DNA of 64,000 nt, taken from positions 62,001 to 126,000 of the forward strand of contig PXUA01000007.1 in NCBI GenBank assembly GCA_003022435.1. Direction: 5' to 3'. Positions 56,285 to 64,000 of this stretch are shown piece by piece (within the stretch, counting starts at the first letter, position 1; each line of letters begins with the position of its first letter). The position numbers and the translations under genes are program-made. Origin of the DNA: Bacteroidetes bacterium SW_9_63_38 (GTDB lineage Bacteria > Bacteroidota > Rhodothermia > Rhodothermales > Salinibacteraceae). The notes beneath the pieces were generated by a model. The model was given only the letters and a program-made list of their open reading frames with translations. It had not been told where the DNA came from and ran no database searches.

Positions 56285-56617
56285 CTACATCATGAGGTCC
56301 TTCACTTTCTCGATCATCTGCTCGCCGTGGACGAGGGACGCGCCGCCCCGGATGGCCGTGGCCACGTGGACGGCCTCTTTCATCTGCTCCAGGTCGGCCC
56401 CCTTCTCCAGACAGCTCTCGGAATAGGCGTCGATGCAATAGGGACACTGCACGGCGTGGGAAACAGCCAGCGCAATGAGGGCCTTCTCGCGTGCGGTCAA
56501 GGCGCCGTCCTGAAAAACCTTTCCGTAGTACTCGAAGAACGATTCGGAGAGCTCGTCGCCGGGCTCGAAATCACCGAAATCGTCCAGGTGATCGGAATCG
56601 TAGTAGTCGTCAGACAT
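56285..56617 (-). CDS. AhpD/CMD-like arsenosugar-associated protein, 110 aa
   Basis: Carboxymuconolactone-decarboxylase fold with the redox pair CPYCIDAYSESC and a trailing HVATAIRGGASLVHG helix. In arsenosugar clusters such a peroxidase-like protein regularly accompanies ArsS. Encoded 59 bp upstream of arsS, likely the same transcript. Its actual substrate is unknown. Confidence 0.88.
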   Translation of the reverse strand: MSDDYYDSDHLDDFGDFEPGDELSESFFEYYGKVFQDGALTAREKALIALAVSHAVQCPYCIDAYSESCLEKGADLEQMKEAVHVATAIRGGASLVHGEQMIEKVKDLMM

Positions 56618-56659
56618 GGTGCGTAGATGCGTATGTACGTGTGTGGGTATGTGAGCAGT

Positions 56660-56679
56660 GTCCCGACTACTGTCGGGAT
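56660..56679. repeat. 20-nt palindrome GTCCCGACTACTGTCGGGAT
   Basis: Member of the palindrome family (centre TACT, one arm base changed). It lies in the 135-bp gap between the AhpD-like and metallophosphoesterase genes and is followed by GTGGGAGTGTGGGAGCGTGG word repeats. Confidence 0.8.
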
Positions 56680-56752
56680 GTGGGAGTGTGGGAGCGTGGG
56701 AGTGCCTGTGCTTTGCGGAGGCTGTCTGTATCGACGGTCACGAGTCGCGTCG

Positions 56753-57721
56753 TCACGAATCACGTTGAAGGCGAATCGCGTCGGCGCGGATGTGGGCCGG
56801 GCCGTCGAGCAGTCGATTTCGGTAGTTGGTCCAGGCGGGGGGGCCCGGCGGCCACGTCTCCTCAAACCATGTGAGCCAGTCGGCCGGCGTACACTCAACC
56901 CCAACGGCCTCGCAGTGGACGTCCTTCAGGGTAGTGTCGTAAAGCACGTCGAAGGGAGCCGCCTGCGTGCTAATTCGCGTGATGGCCCCTGTCCGGCCGC
57001 CGCGGAAGTTGGGCATGCCGGCGGCACCGTTGTTGACAACGAGCCGACGGGTACCATCGACCGTGAAGTCTTGAAGATGCGGTAGACAGGTGTGCGTACA
57101 GGCGAATCCGTCCACCTCGGCGGCGCGGAACCACCGAGCAACATTCGGGGGCGTGGTTCCCGGGGGCGGCATTTGCTTGACGGCGAGCCCCCATCCAGCG
57201 AGCCGATCGGGGTCGCTGTGGATGATGCCGATGCAGGCGCTTCCCACCTCCGCCGTCAGCTGCAACGGCGGGTCGGCCAGTGCGTCGGTCCAATCCGGAC
57301 CCTGACGTGCAACTGCCTGGAGGCGCTCCATGATGCGGTTGGACGCGTCTACGCGCTCGTCGGAGACCGAATCGGGATACGCGCACCCACAGCCTGCTCC
57401 GGGCGTCGGGGCGCCCAGCTCCGCCTCCACGTTGCCCTGCAACGTCCAGTGGTCGAATACCGCCTCGTTGATGGCCCGAAAGGCATCCGTCGTCGCGTTG
57501 AACCAGTTGAAGTCGCCGTTGAACACGAACACCGGGGCCGGGCGCCCCGCCTCTCGTTCCTGCTCGGCACGAGTCTGCACCGCGGCAAGGGCCGCCACGT
57601 TGCCGTAGAGGCCGCCGACAACGTAGATTATCTCGGCGGTCACGTCGGCCGCTCCGGCGAGCGCGTCGGGCTGCGTCCGGTAGCGGCGAGGACATGTACG
57701 ACCGGGAGTGGTCATGGGCAA
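56753..57721 (-). CDS. metallophosphoesterase-like protein of the arsenosugar cluster, 322 aa
   Basis: Calcineurin-like fold: IIYVVGGLYGNVAALAAVQ, VFVFNGDFNWFNA, WTLQGNVEAEL, CIGIIHSDPDRL, GFACTHTCLPHL. The first motif, normally GDxHGN, here reads GGLYGN, so the first Asp and His metal ligands are missing. As far as I know a GG(V/L)YN-type motif occurs in other members of the arsenosugar cluster, so this may be normal for the subfamily. Third-to-last step unknown; might dephosphorylate a sugar-arsenic intermediate. Confidence 0.8.
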   Translation of the reverse strand: MPMTTPGRTCPRRYRTQPDALAGAADVTAEIIYVVGGLYGNVAALAAVQTRAEQEREAGRPAPVFVFNGDFNWFNATTDAFRAINEAVFDHWTLQGNVEAELGAPTPGAGCGCAYPDSVSDERVDASNRIMERLQAVARQGPDWTDALADPPLQLTAEVGSACIGIIHSDPDRLAGWGLAVKQMPPPGTTPPNVARWFRAAEVDGFACTHTCLPHLQDFTVDGTRRLVVNNGAAGMPNFRGGRTGAITRISTQAAPFDVLYDTTLKDVHCEAVGVECTPADWLTWFEETWPPGPPAWTNYRNRLLDGPAHIRADAIRLQRDS

Positions 57722-57941
57722 AAAGCAGGGGACAGGAAGGAGCCCTCCGAAGCAGAAGAGGCATGCGGGCGACGCCCAAAGAGCGATCCTCGTCCGGCAG
57801 GGCCGCCGGACATAGCGTCGGCGTGCTCATCGGCAGAAGAGACAGTCGGTGCACACCGCTTCCAGGAGGCCTCCGGAGACGAACGCCCTCAACAGACGTC
57901 CCTCCCCCACGAATCCCACCACTGGGGACTGAGGAGGGTCC

Positions 57942-58646
57942 CTACGACGAGCAGTCTGCACCGATGTGAGGAGACGAGCGGAGAGGCGGAGCGCGGGACC
58001 GACGGTGCCCCCCCACATGCTCGCTGCTCGGGGGACGTGACGACGGCGCGGGGAGGTGGATGCCCAATACGCGGCGGAGGCGGACCCGCAGGAAGACGGG
58101 GAGACGAGTCCGATGTTGCACAAGAGCCAGCAGTTCCCGATGCCCATTCACATCGTCACGGACAGGGAGTACCCGCGGGGAACGGCCGGACTGCCGTTCG
58201 AGATACTGCTGGAGAGCAGGCAGAAGTGCCGGCGTGGTCCACGGGAGCGCTTCGAACGAGTCACGGTCGAACTGCTCCCGACTCAACCCCATCAGATAGG
58301 TGCCCTCCTGTCCGGCGGTGGGACCGAGCACGGGTGTGCCGTCAGCCACTGTGTCCGCCACAGCGGCCCAGTCTACTTCATGAAGGCGCGGACAGTCGCT
58401 CCCTACCGCGATAACGTGTTCGTACCCCTGCGCGAAGGCATCGGCGACGGCGTTGGCAAAGCGCGGCCCGAACCCATTCCCCCGTTGCCGTTCGTCGGTC
58501 GCCTCCACGACCGGCAGTCCGCTGTTGTGAACGGCCCGCCGCGCGTGCCGATAGAACGCCTCGGCGACCCGTCGATGCTTTGCATAGTCCTGCCGTACGA
58601 ACTGCTTGTTCTGCCCCTCCCGCGCCGGGCGGTGGCTGAAGAACAA
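57942..58646 (-). CDS. DUF2064/TIGR04282-like glycosyltransferase of the arsenosugar cluster, about 234 aa
   Basis: GT-A-like fold: LFFSHRPAREGQNKQFVRQD at the N-terminus, QRGNGFGPRFANAVADAFAQ, HVIAVGSDCPRLHEVDWAAV with the metal-binding Asp, and DGTPVLGPTAGQEGTYLMGL. No ATG suits the start; the TTG at 58646 opens just inside the first strand, and open codons upstream (VIDTPGVHTAV) suggest a start a few residues earlier. The C-terminal 40 residues are Arg/Pro-rich and atypical. First gene of the cluster. Confidence 0.78.
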   Translation of the reverse strand: MFFSHRPAREGQNKQFVRQDYAKHRRVAEAFYRHARRAVHNSGLPVVEATDERQRGNGFGPRFANAVADAFAQGYEHVIAVGSDCPRLHEVDWAAVADTVADGTPVLGPTAGQEGTYLMGLSREQFDRDSFEALPWTTPALLPALQQYLERQSGRSPRVLPVRDDVNGHRELLALVQHRTRLPVFLRVRLRRVLGIHLPAPSSRPPSSEHVGGHRRSRAPPLRSSPHIGADCSS

Positions 58647-58818
58647 GACGGCGGTATGGACACCGGGCGTGTCGATGACTGCAAACGAGTCAGTTGAGAG
58701 GACGGGCGGACGCGGAGGCCACTGTTAAATACAAGTGTTTTGACAAGAGTTTGGGACCGCGGATGTCCGAAGCGTTACGCTTATAATATCAAGACATCAT
58801 GAATGGAGTTTCTTCCCA

Positions 58819-59583
58819 TTACGGAGTCCGATCCGTCGAGTCGCCGGATGCCGTGCGGAAGACGATGTCGCCGTAGTAGGCCGTGGCTTCTCCGTCCGTG
58901 TCGTCGGTGTCGGTCATGAGGGCGACGCCGTTCACCGGCGGCGGATCGCCGCTGAACGCCGCGCGGTAGTCCGCCAGCACGTTTCGCCGCTCGGTTCTCC
59001 ACTGCCCCGTGCTGTCCGCGCCACTCTGCACCACCACCATCATTACCCAGTCCGTGTACACGTTCTCTAGGATGGTATCGCGCTCAACGCGATTCGCCCA
59101 GACGTAGTTGAGTGCCCGGGTCGGAATCTCGTCGTAGCCCAGCGCGCGCAGCGCCACGAGCTTGACCTGATCACCGAAGCCGAGGTCGTCGTAGTCGAAC
59201 GTCACGTAGAGGCGCGCCGGATAATCGTCCCCGTCCTTTGTGCGAGCATTGCCGTCCTCCACGACACCGTTGACCTTCCATCGCCACTCCAGAATCGGAT
59301 ACTCGGTGAGGTCGACGCGCGTCTCGGTGGCCAGTCCGGAGGCCCCTCCATCGCTCCGCGCCCGCACCACGGTGCCGGTACTGCCAGCCACGAGATCATA
59401 CTGCGTCTTTGTATCGATCTCGGCAAAGGAAATCGGCTGCCAGTCGGCCGGCTGCGTACGGGCCGGATCCTGCTCCGAGAACGCTCCGATTCGAAGCACA
59501 TCGGCCGGAACGAAGCTGATCCCCATGCACAAAAGCCCGACCGAAAGCACACCGAGAACGCGCGGCAACGGACACGTGTCCAT
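58819..59583 (-). CDS. DUF3047 exported protein, second copy, 254 aa
   Basis: Paralogue of the protein at 23924-24682: same block order TRVDLTEYPILEWRWKV, YPARLYVTFDYDDLGFGDQV, IPTRALNYVWANR, QWRTERRNVLADYRAAFSGD and PPPVNGVALMTDTDDTDGEA, AYYGDIVF. Signal peptide at the start (LPRVLGVLSVGLLCMGISF). ATG at 59583. No operon partner; function unknown. Confidence 0.82.
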   Translation of the reverse strand: MDTCPLPRVLGVLSVGLLCMGISFVPADVLRIGAFSEQDPARTQPADWQPISFAEIDTKTQYDLVAGSTGTVVRARSDGGASGLATETRVDLTEYPILEWRWKVNGVVEDGNARTKDGDDYPARLYVTFDYDDLGFGDQVKLVALRALGYDEIPTRALNYVWANRVERDTILENVYTDWVMMVVVQSGADSTGQWRTERRNVLADYRAAFSGDPPPVNGVALMTDTDDTDGEATAYYGDIVFRTASGDSTDRTP

Positions 59584-59718
59584 GGCGACAGTCAGAAACG
59601 GCTGTAAGGAAACGGATGTGCTCCAATGCTTTTCGGCTCGTTGGGATCTCTGTGACCGCTGCGCCCCCAACATCGTTACAACCGCCCGTCCGTCCGACCT
59701 GGACGGAGCTCGTCCAAA

Positions 59719-60936
59719 TCAGTATGAGTGCCCCAGCACCGCCAGGGCTGCGCCTCCTGTGAGGAGCGCCCCGCCGGCCGCCACGATGAACACGGCGTCG
59801 AGCCCACCGAGCACGAGGGCGGCGCCCATCACGAGCGGCCCCACCGCCTGCCCCAACCGCAGCACCATGCCGTTGAGCGACAGCAGGATGCCGCGCGAGG
59901 CATCGGACGCCAAGGTCGCGAGTCGGCTCTGGAGCGCCGGCTGGTTGAGGCCCTGCGCCGTTCCGAACAGGAGCGCCGCCGCCCCGATGCCCCACGACGT
60001 CGACGCCACGGGAATCAGCACGAGCGCCACGGCGTCGATTCCCAGCGAAATTTGAGTGAGACGCTCCGGAGACACCCGCCGCTGAAGAACGCCGAGCTGT
60101 GTGGCGACGAGGCCGCTGGAAATGGACGTAAGGGCAAGGACGAGGCCGGCCCCCTCCGGCGGCACCCCAAATCGGGCATCGAGCAACTCCGGCACATACG
60201 TGAAGAAGGCTCCGAACAGAAGCACATACACCCCGAAGTTGACTCCGAGTACCCCAAGCACCTGCGGATCCGTGAGACGGCGCCGGGCCACCACGACGTA
60301 CCGTGTGAGGCTTCGCGCGCGCTCAACAGGCGGCGGCGCCACGCCCCACGCCACCGCCGCCGCGACCGGCAGCGCCAGCAGCGGCAAGGCAAACGGCCAG
60401 AACCACGCAAGCCCGGCCAGCAGGCCCCCGACGGCCGGATAGAGCGTGGTGCCCACATTCAGCGCCGCGGCGTTGTACCCGATGGCGGTTGCCCGCCGGG
60501 TCCCATCGTACCGATCCCCAATCATGGTAATGGCAAGTCCCACCAGCGGGGCCGCCGCAGCCCCCTGCACGCTCCGAAGCACGAGCAGCACCGGAAACGA
60601 CCGCGCCAGGGCACAGGCCCCGCCCGCAAGTCCAAACACGACCATCGTCGGCACTAGCACCGGCTTACGCCCCAGCCGATCGGCCAGCCCTCCTGCCAGC
60701 GGCGCCCCAACGATCCCCGGCAGCGAGTAGGCCGTCACTACCCACCCCACCTGTACACGGGACACGCTGAACACGTCGATGATTTGGGGAAAGGACGGGG
60801 CGACGCTCGACACATTGCCCACCGCTACCAGGGTGACAGCAAACAGCACCCATAGCCCGGGATCACGGCCCGGATCGGTCGTCGCCGAGGTATCCGACCT
60901 GGAAGCCGACGAAGACGAGACACTCGAATTAGACAT
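59719..60936 (-). CDS. MFS transporter, 405 aa
   Basis: Twelve predicted helices. Between helices 2 and 3 is the MFS signature GGLADRLGRKPVLVPTMVV, and helix 5 is glycine-rich (PAVGGLLAGLAWFWPFALPL). N-terminal 25 residues are Ser/Asp-rich and cytoplasmic. Most similar in outline to drug:H+ antiporters (DHA1), but the substrate cannot be inferred. Single gene. Confidence 0.88.
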   Translation of the reverse strand: MSNSSVSSSSASRSDTSATTDPGRDPGLWVLFAVTLVAVGNVSSVAPSFPQIIDVFSVSRVQVGWVVTAYSLPGIVGAPLAGGLADRLGRKPVLVPTMVVFGLAGGACALARSFPVLLVLRSVQGAAAAPLVGLAITMIGDRYDGTRRATAIGYNAAALNVGTTLYPAVGGLLAGLAWFWPFALPLLALPVAAAVAWGVAPPPVERARSLTRYVVVARRRLTDPQVLGVLGVNFGVYVLLFGAFFTYVPELLDARFGVPPEGAGLVLALTSISSGLVATQLGVLQRRVSPERLTQISLGIDAVALVLIPVASTSWGIGAAALLFGTAQGLNQPALQSRLATLASDASRGILLSLNGMVLRLGQAVGPLVMGAALVLGGLDAVFIVAAGGALLTGGAALAVLGHSY

Positions 60937-61139
60937 ACACGCTGGGACGATTCGAGCACGGGCAACAGACGCGTTCCCTCTACGCCTCGTCTCTCAACGA
61001 GTTGACCGCACCGCTGGCCTTCCCCGGCTTTTACGAATCCCTGGACGGTGTTCTGAGACTACTCCTGACGGGGAGCTGTCAGTCCCGAAGAGCTGAAATT
61101 CCTACCTCCACGAAGGGTGTGAAAGGTCTTGTATACGCA

Positions 61140-61505
61140 TCACGCGTCGCCTTCTACAATCCCGTGGACTACGGACAGCAGTTCCGCCTGTGAAAACGGC
61201 ATCTGCAAGGCGTCGTCGAATCCCTCTTCAAGCAGCATGTCGCCACTACGCTCGTGCGACGGGCCACAGACGGCCACGACCGGGGTGTCCGCATGCGCGT
61301 CGACGGCACGAATCTGACGAAGGACCTCTTTTCCCCGCTCCTCGTCTCGCGGATACAGGCTGATCACTATGCCGTCGTAGTGAGACTGCGTCCGCACTCG
61401 GTCGATAACCGCCTCGTACGTGGCGACCGCCTCCACCTCGTACTTCGAGTCCAGAACCTGCCCCATCAACTCTCGCGTGGGTGGATCCTGCTCGACCAGA
61501 AGCAC
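61140..61505 (-). CDS. receiver-like protein lacking the phospho-Asp, 121 aa
   Basis: The CheY fold is recognisable: LLVEQDPPTRELMGQVLDSK, VEAVATYEAVIDRVRTQSH, VVAVCGPSHERSGDML and FDDALQMPFSQAELLSVV. The phospho-acceptor position (LxDLxMP) reads VISLYPRD, with Ser for Asp, and the conserved Lys of the KP motif is Met. So it cannot be phosphorylated in the usual way. GTG start at 61505 is supported by GGAG eight bases upstream. A pseudo-receiver could act by protein contact alone; partners unknown. Confidence 0.6.
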   Translation of the reverse strand: MLLVEQDPPTRELMGQVLDSKYEVEAVATYEAVIDRVRTQSHYDGIVISLYPRDEERGKEVLRQIRAVDAHADTPVVAVCGPSHERSGDMLLEEGFDDALQMPFSQAELLSVVHGIVEGDA

Positions 61506-61897
61506 CGAACACGCTCCGAGTGGAGTCCTGAACTGCTGTGCGTCCTCGATGTGACTGTCCCGATCTGTGAAACGGTGCGCTTCTCGCCCGTCAACAAAGA
61601 CGCTGGCGGCCCCCGTGCGGCGCTTCGACTCTCACCTGGGCGGAGTGAGCAACTCTCCTCGGATCCCCGTCGTAGGGAGACGGGCGAACCGGGCTCTGCG
61701 TGAAACCACTACTCTTCAGTGCACGCAACCCACTGGCCAAAATGCAGCCCTTTCGGGACAAAACTAATTTTACTTAGGGGACAGGAGTACAAACCCTGTA
61801 AAGCCTTGTTCTTCCCTAGGCTTAGTTAATTCCTCCCAGCGGGACGACTGAGTCGATCGGGGCCGGTTTTTTCTTCTTATTCCGCTTCCTCGAATCT
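61506..61897. other. non-coding region
   Basis: No supported gene in about 390 bp. The part from 61730 to 61880 is AT-rich (TTTTACTTAGGGG, TTTTTTCTTCTTATTCC) and could hold promoter or terminator signals; nothing specific can be named. Confidence 0.35.
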
Positions 61898-62150
61898 CTA
61901 CACCGGGTAGCGCCCGACGACGTAATGGTAGAGGACATCGACCTCCTCCTGCGCATTGGGCAGCAACTGTTTGCCCCAGTCACCGATGGAGACGATTCCG
62001 CGGATCTCGCCGGCGCTCACAACGGGCCGGTGTCGGCACCGGGCCGACGTTGCAGTCAGCCATCGTCTGAATACTGTCGCAGACGGTTCGGTGCAGGGAA
62101 ATGGTTAGGACGTCCCCTTGCGTCGCGGAGGAGGCTGGACCGTTCACGTC
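61898..62150 (-). pseudogene. CBS-domain protein remnant
   Basis: On the minus strand VLTISLHRTVCDSIQTMADC followed, in another frame, by VVSAGEIRGIVSIGDWGKQL and a C-terminus ending VVGRYPV with a stop at 61898-61900. This is the second CBS motif of a tandem-CBS protein (xDVLTISxxxTVxD...MxxxNVGxxPVV...IVSIGD) with one frameshift. The first CBS domain and start are absent. Confidence 0.6.
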
Positions 62151-62267
62151 ATGGTCCCCGAATGATGGGAGTAGACGTATGGCAGATGTGGGACGCTCAT
62201 CTGCCTGTTCCGGTTCGCACGGGGGCAAATGTTTTCTGGGCCTCTTCCCCTTCTCCCGGACTTCGGT

Positions 62268-63236
62268 TCATTCTCCGCCTGGCACGTTCACCGACACGCG
62301 GTACACATGCGGTCGCGCGGTGATGTAAAGCGTTGTCCGGTCTTCTCCCCCAAACGCCAGATTCGTCGGTGCCTTCGGAACTGCAATTCGGGCCCGCTGG
62401 GTGCCGTTGGGTCCGTAGACCCAGACCCCGCCCGGTCCGGTCGTGTAGACATTTCCGTTGGCGTCGACCTCCAGACCGTCGGTCGTCCCGTCGGCGCCCT
62501 GATCTCGAGGCGCGGCAAACCGGTATCGATTTTCGATGTCCCCAGTCTCGGTGATGTCGTAGGCCCAGACGAGCGTCCGTTCCGCATCGTTCACGTACAG
62601 GGTCGAGTCGTCCGGTGCAAGCTCAATCCCGTTAGGTCGAGACAGCGCCTTCGTGAGGAGGGTGAGGTTGCCGTCGGACGACAGCCGGTAAACCCCGGAG
62701 AAGTTCAATTCGCGCGCCTCCTGGTCGATCCCGTACGGGGGATCGGTGAAGTAGATGGTGCCATCGGAGGCCACGACCAGGTCATTCGGGCTGTTAAGCC
62801 GCTTTCCCCCGTACGACTGCACGAGGGTCGTCATTGTGCCCTGTACCCACCGTGCCACCGTGCCCTGATGCTGGGCGAGGAGAAGGTGCCCGGAGGTGTC
62901 CACAGCGAGACCGTTAGCGCGCCCGGACGGCTTGATGAAAGCCGTCGTCTCGCCGGACGGAGTCCGCCGATACACGGTATTGGCCGGAACGTCGGAGAAC
63001 AACAGTGCTCCCTGATGCCAGACCGGGCCCTCCGTAAATTCGAAGCCGGCATCTACCAGTTTGACGGCCGCGCCCTGGGGGACAGGAGCCGCCTGTGCGG
63101 ACGCCGTTTGTGCAACTCCCATCTCCGGACAGCCCCCGAGGATCAGAAGAACCCCGAGGACTACGCCCCGTTCCCCCCAGAACGACGCCCCCCAGCGGGC
63201 AAATGCGGCGAGACGACCGACCCAAGCGGTGTACAT
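62268..63236 (-). CDS. SMP-30/gluconolactonase-family lactonase, 322 aa
   Basis: Exported or lipid-anchored (GVVLGVLLILGGC, a lipobox-like LGGC at about 36). Six-bladed propeller with the metal-binding Glu in GFEFTEGPVWHQGALLFSDV, NGLAVDTSGHLLLAQHQ, RLNSPNDLVVASDGTIYFTD with the conserved Asn, RPNGIELAPDDSTLYVND, and GTTDGLEVDANGNVYTTG with the Asp. Predicted to hydrolyse gluconolactone or similar sugar lactones in the periplasm. ATG at 63236. Confidence 0.9.
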   Translation of the reverse strand: MYTAWVGRLAAFARWGASFWGERGVVLGVLLILGGCPEMGVAQTASAQAAPVPQGAAVKLVDAGFEFTEGPVWHQGALLFSDVPANTVYRRTPSGETTAFIKPSGRANGLAVDTSGHLLLAQHQGTVARWVQGTMTTLVQSYGGKRLNSPNDLVVASDGTIYFTDPPYGIDQEARELNFSGVYRLSSDGNLTLLTKALSRPNGIELAPDDSTLYVNDAERTLVWAYDITETGDIENRYRFAAPRDQGADGTTDGLEVDANGNVYTTGPGGVWVYGPNGTQRARIAVPKAPTNLAFGGEDRTTLYITARPHVYRVSVNVPGGE

Positions 63237-63665
63237 GACCACGTCCGTGTTGTGAGGAGAACAAGCGCACCCCCAGTCACTCCGCAGGAAAGGGGCAACA
63301 CCGGAGCGTTGCCCCCTCAAAGCGAAAAAGCGCCGGCCGATCCCGATGCTTCCGGACCAATCCGACGTAGTCACAACAGTAATTGCCTATGCGGAACAGA
63401 AAGGAGCGGTCGAGCCACGGTAGGGCTTCTGTCCAGCTTCCCTCTTCGGGGAGTCGAAGCTCGACACAGGCCGCTTCTCTCCAAAAAAGATGGCGCCAGC
63501 GAGCCGAACTCGCACGCCCCGGTACGAAGGACCGGGTCGAGAACCCCTCGGAGGGGTGCGCCAACGCCCCAACGGGCCGTGGCGAGTTCGGCTCGACGAT
63601 CGCGACGCCTCAAACACAGGATACGGTCCCGAGCGCACCCGACGGGGACCGCCGTCGGCATCAGT
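63237..63665. other. non-coding or degenerate region
   Basis: Frames on the minus strand (63277-63564) read through but show no family. GACCGCCGTCGGCA at 63645-63658 equals the right half of the palindrome in the attL/attR repeats. Confidence 0.35.
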
Positions 63666-63875
63666 TTACCACTGACGCTCGGTCACGCGCTCAACGCCGA
63701 TCGCGCTCAATCCCTTGTCGGTTTCTTCGATTTCAAATTCGACCCGATCACCTTCTTCCAGGTCCTCGTCGGGGACCTCGCTGTGGTGGAGAAAAACGTC
63801 GTCTTCTCCTTCGTCGGGTTCCGCGAATCCGTATCCCTTAGCGGGACTGAACCACTTAACGGTTCCTTGCACCAT
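63666..63875 (-). CDS. csp: cold-shock protein (CspA family), 69 aa
   Basis: Single S1-like cold-shock domain: VQGTVKWFSPAKGYGFAEPD holds the RNP1 motif (KGYGFAEP), DDVFLHHSEVP the RNP2 motif (VFLHH). RNA chaperone that melts mRNA structure. Acidic for a Csp, in line with the halophilic proteome. Codon 2 is GTG, so the exact start could be ATG 63875 or GTG. Confidence 0.94.
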   Translation of the reverse strand: MVQGTVKWFSPAKGYGFAEPDEGEDDVFLHHSEVPDEDLEEGDRVEFEIEETDKGLSAIGVERVTERQW

Positions 63876-64000
63876 AATTCCGGGTAGTCTTTATCCTCTT
63901 TCTTGTTCGATGATCTTCTCCGACAGCCCTTCTTCCAGAAGAAAAAGGGGTTGGAAAAGTGATTACGCCCCCTCCTACGGGGCGTCTGGGCGCGTGTTCT

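Noticed and set aside
63277-63564. 95-codon frame on the minus strand between the lactonase and cold-shock genes
   Set aside because: The C-terminal half looks protein-like (FLFRIGNYCCDYVGLVRK), but no family is recognised and the N-terminal half is Arg/Ser noise. Possibly a remnant; not listed as a gene.

Overview
The window comes from a high-GC chromosome. Its proteins are strongly acidic (many Asp/Glu, few Lys), which points to a salt-in halophile. The gene content is bacterial: F1 ATP synthase beta/epsilon, Ddl, Alr, MutS, NadK, ThiL. Together with SusD-less but Bacteroidota-like envelope proteins, many S9/M1 peptidases, an apocarotenoid-type oxygenase, DUF3047 proteins and an arsenosugar cluster, this fits Salinibacter or a close Rhodothermaeota relative. 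That assignment is inference from style and content, not a database match.

Layout. 1-10 kb: PQQ-like propeller lipoprotein (cut by the left edge), VWA protein, TPR protein, D-Ala-D-Ala ligase, dipeptidyl peptidase IV. 10-18 kb: alanine racemase, a response regulator/histidine kinase pair, a fused E1 alpha-beta 2-oxoacid dehydrogenase, a carotenoid oxygenase. 18-29 kb: HigBA-type toxin-antitoxin pair, MutS, Uma2 nuclease, universal stress protein, DUF3047 protein, a flavoprotein-polyferredoxin membrane fusion, NAD kinase, tRNA-Phe, EF-hand protein. 29-36 kb: exonuclease/GIY-YIG fusion, ThiL, a lone Hpt protein, atpD-atpC. 35.8-36.5 kb: a tRNA-Asn locus with duplicated, damaged tRNA pieces and a small GIY-YIG nuclease gene. 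36.6-40.9 kb: two frameshifted envelope/peptidase pseudogenes and an S9 peptidase.

41.2-49.2 kb holds an integrated element next to tRNA-Leu(CAG). It is bounded by 56-bp identical direct repeats carrying the tRNA 3' end. It contains a broken tyrosine integrase, an HTH/DUF4160/DUF2442 operon with a 9-bp inverted-repeat operator, a frameshifted TOPRIM primase-DUF3987 replication gene, an HGG-motif phage-type protein and three related small ORFs. It resembles a decayed phage satellite or minimal integrative element.

49.4-64 kb: gamma-glutamylcyclotransferase, orphan Phd antitoxin, a catalytically dead integrase-like protein, BioY, SDR, remnant of an SSS symporter, purine nucleoside phosphorylase, a four-gene arsenosugar cluster, a second DUF3047 protein, an MFS transporter, a receiver-like protein without its phospho-Asp, a CBS-domain remnant, an SMP-30 lactonase and a cold-shock protein.

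The most unusual signal is not a gene. It is a family of 18-20 nt perfect or near-perfect palindromes of the form GTNCCGA-N6-TCGGNAC. At least nine copies are present. Two sit in frame inside ddl and mutS, and four sit inside remnants of tRNA-Asn or tRNA-Leu, where they replace the variable-arm region. A second, longer (about 100-135 bp) interspersed intergenic repeat has five copies. Several genes carry frameshifts, some in homopolymer runs; from sequence alone I cannot separate true decay from assembly error.
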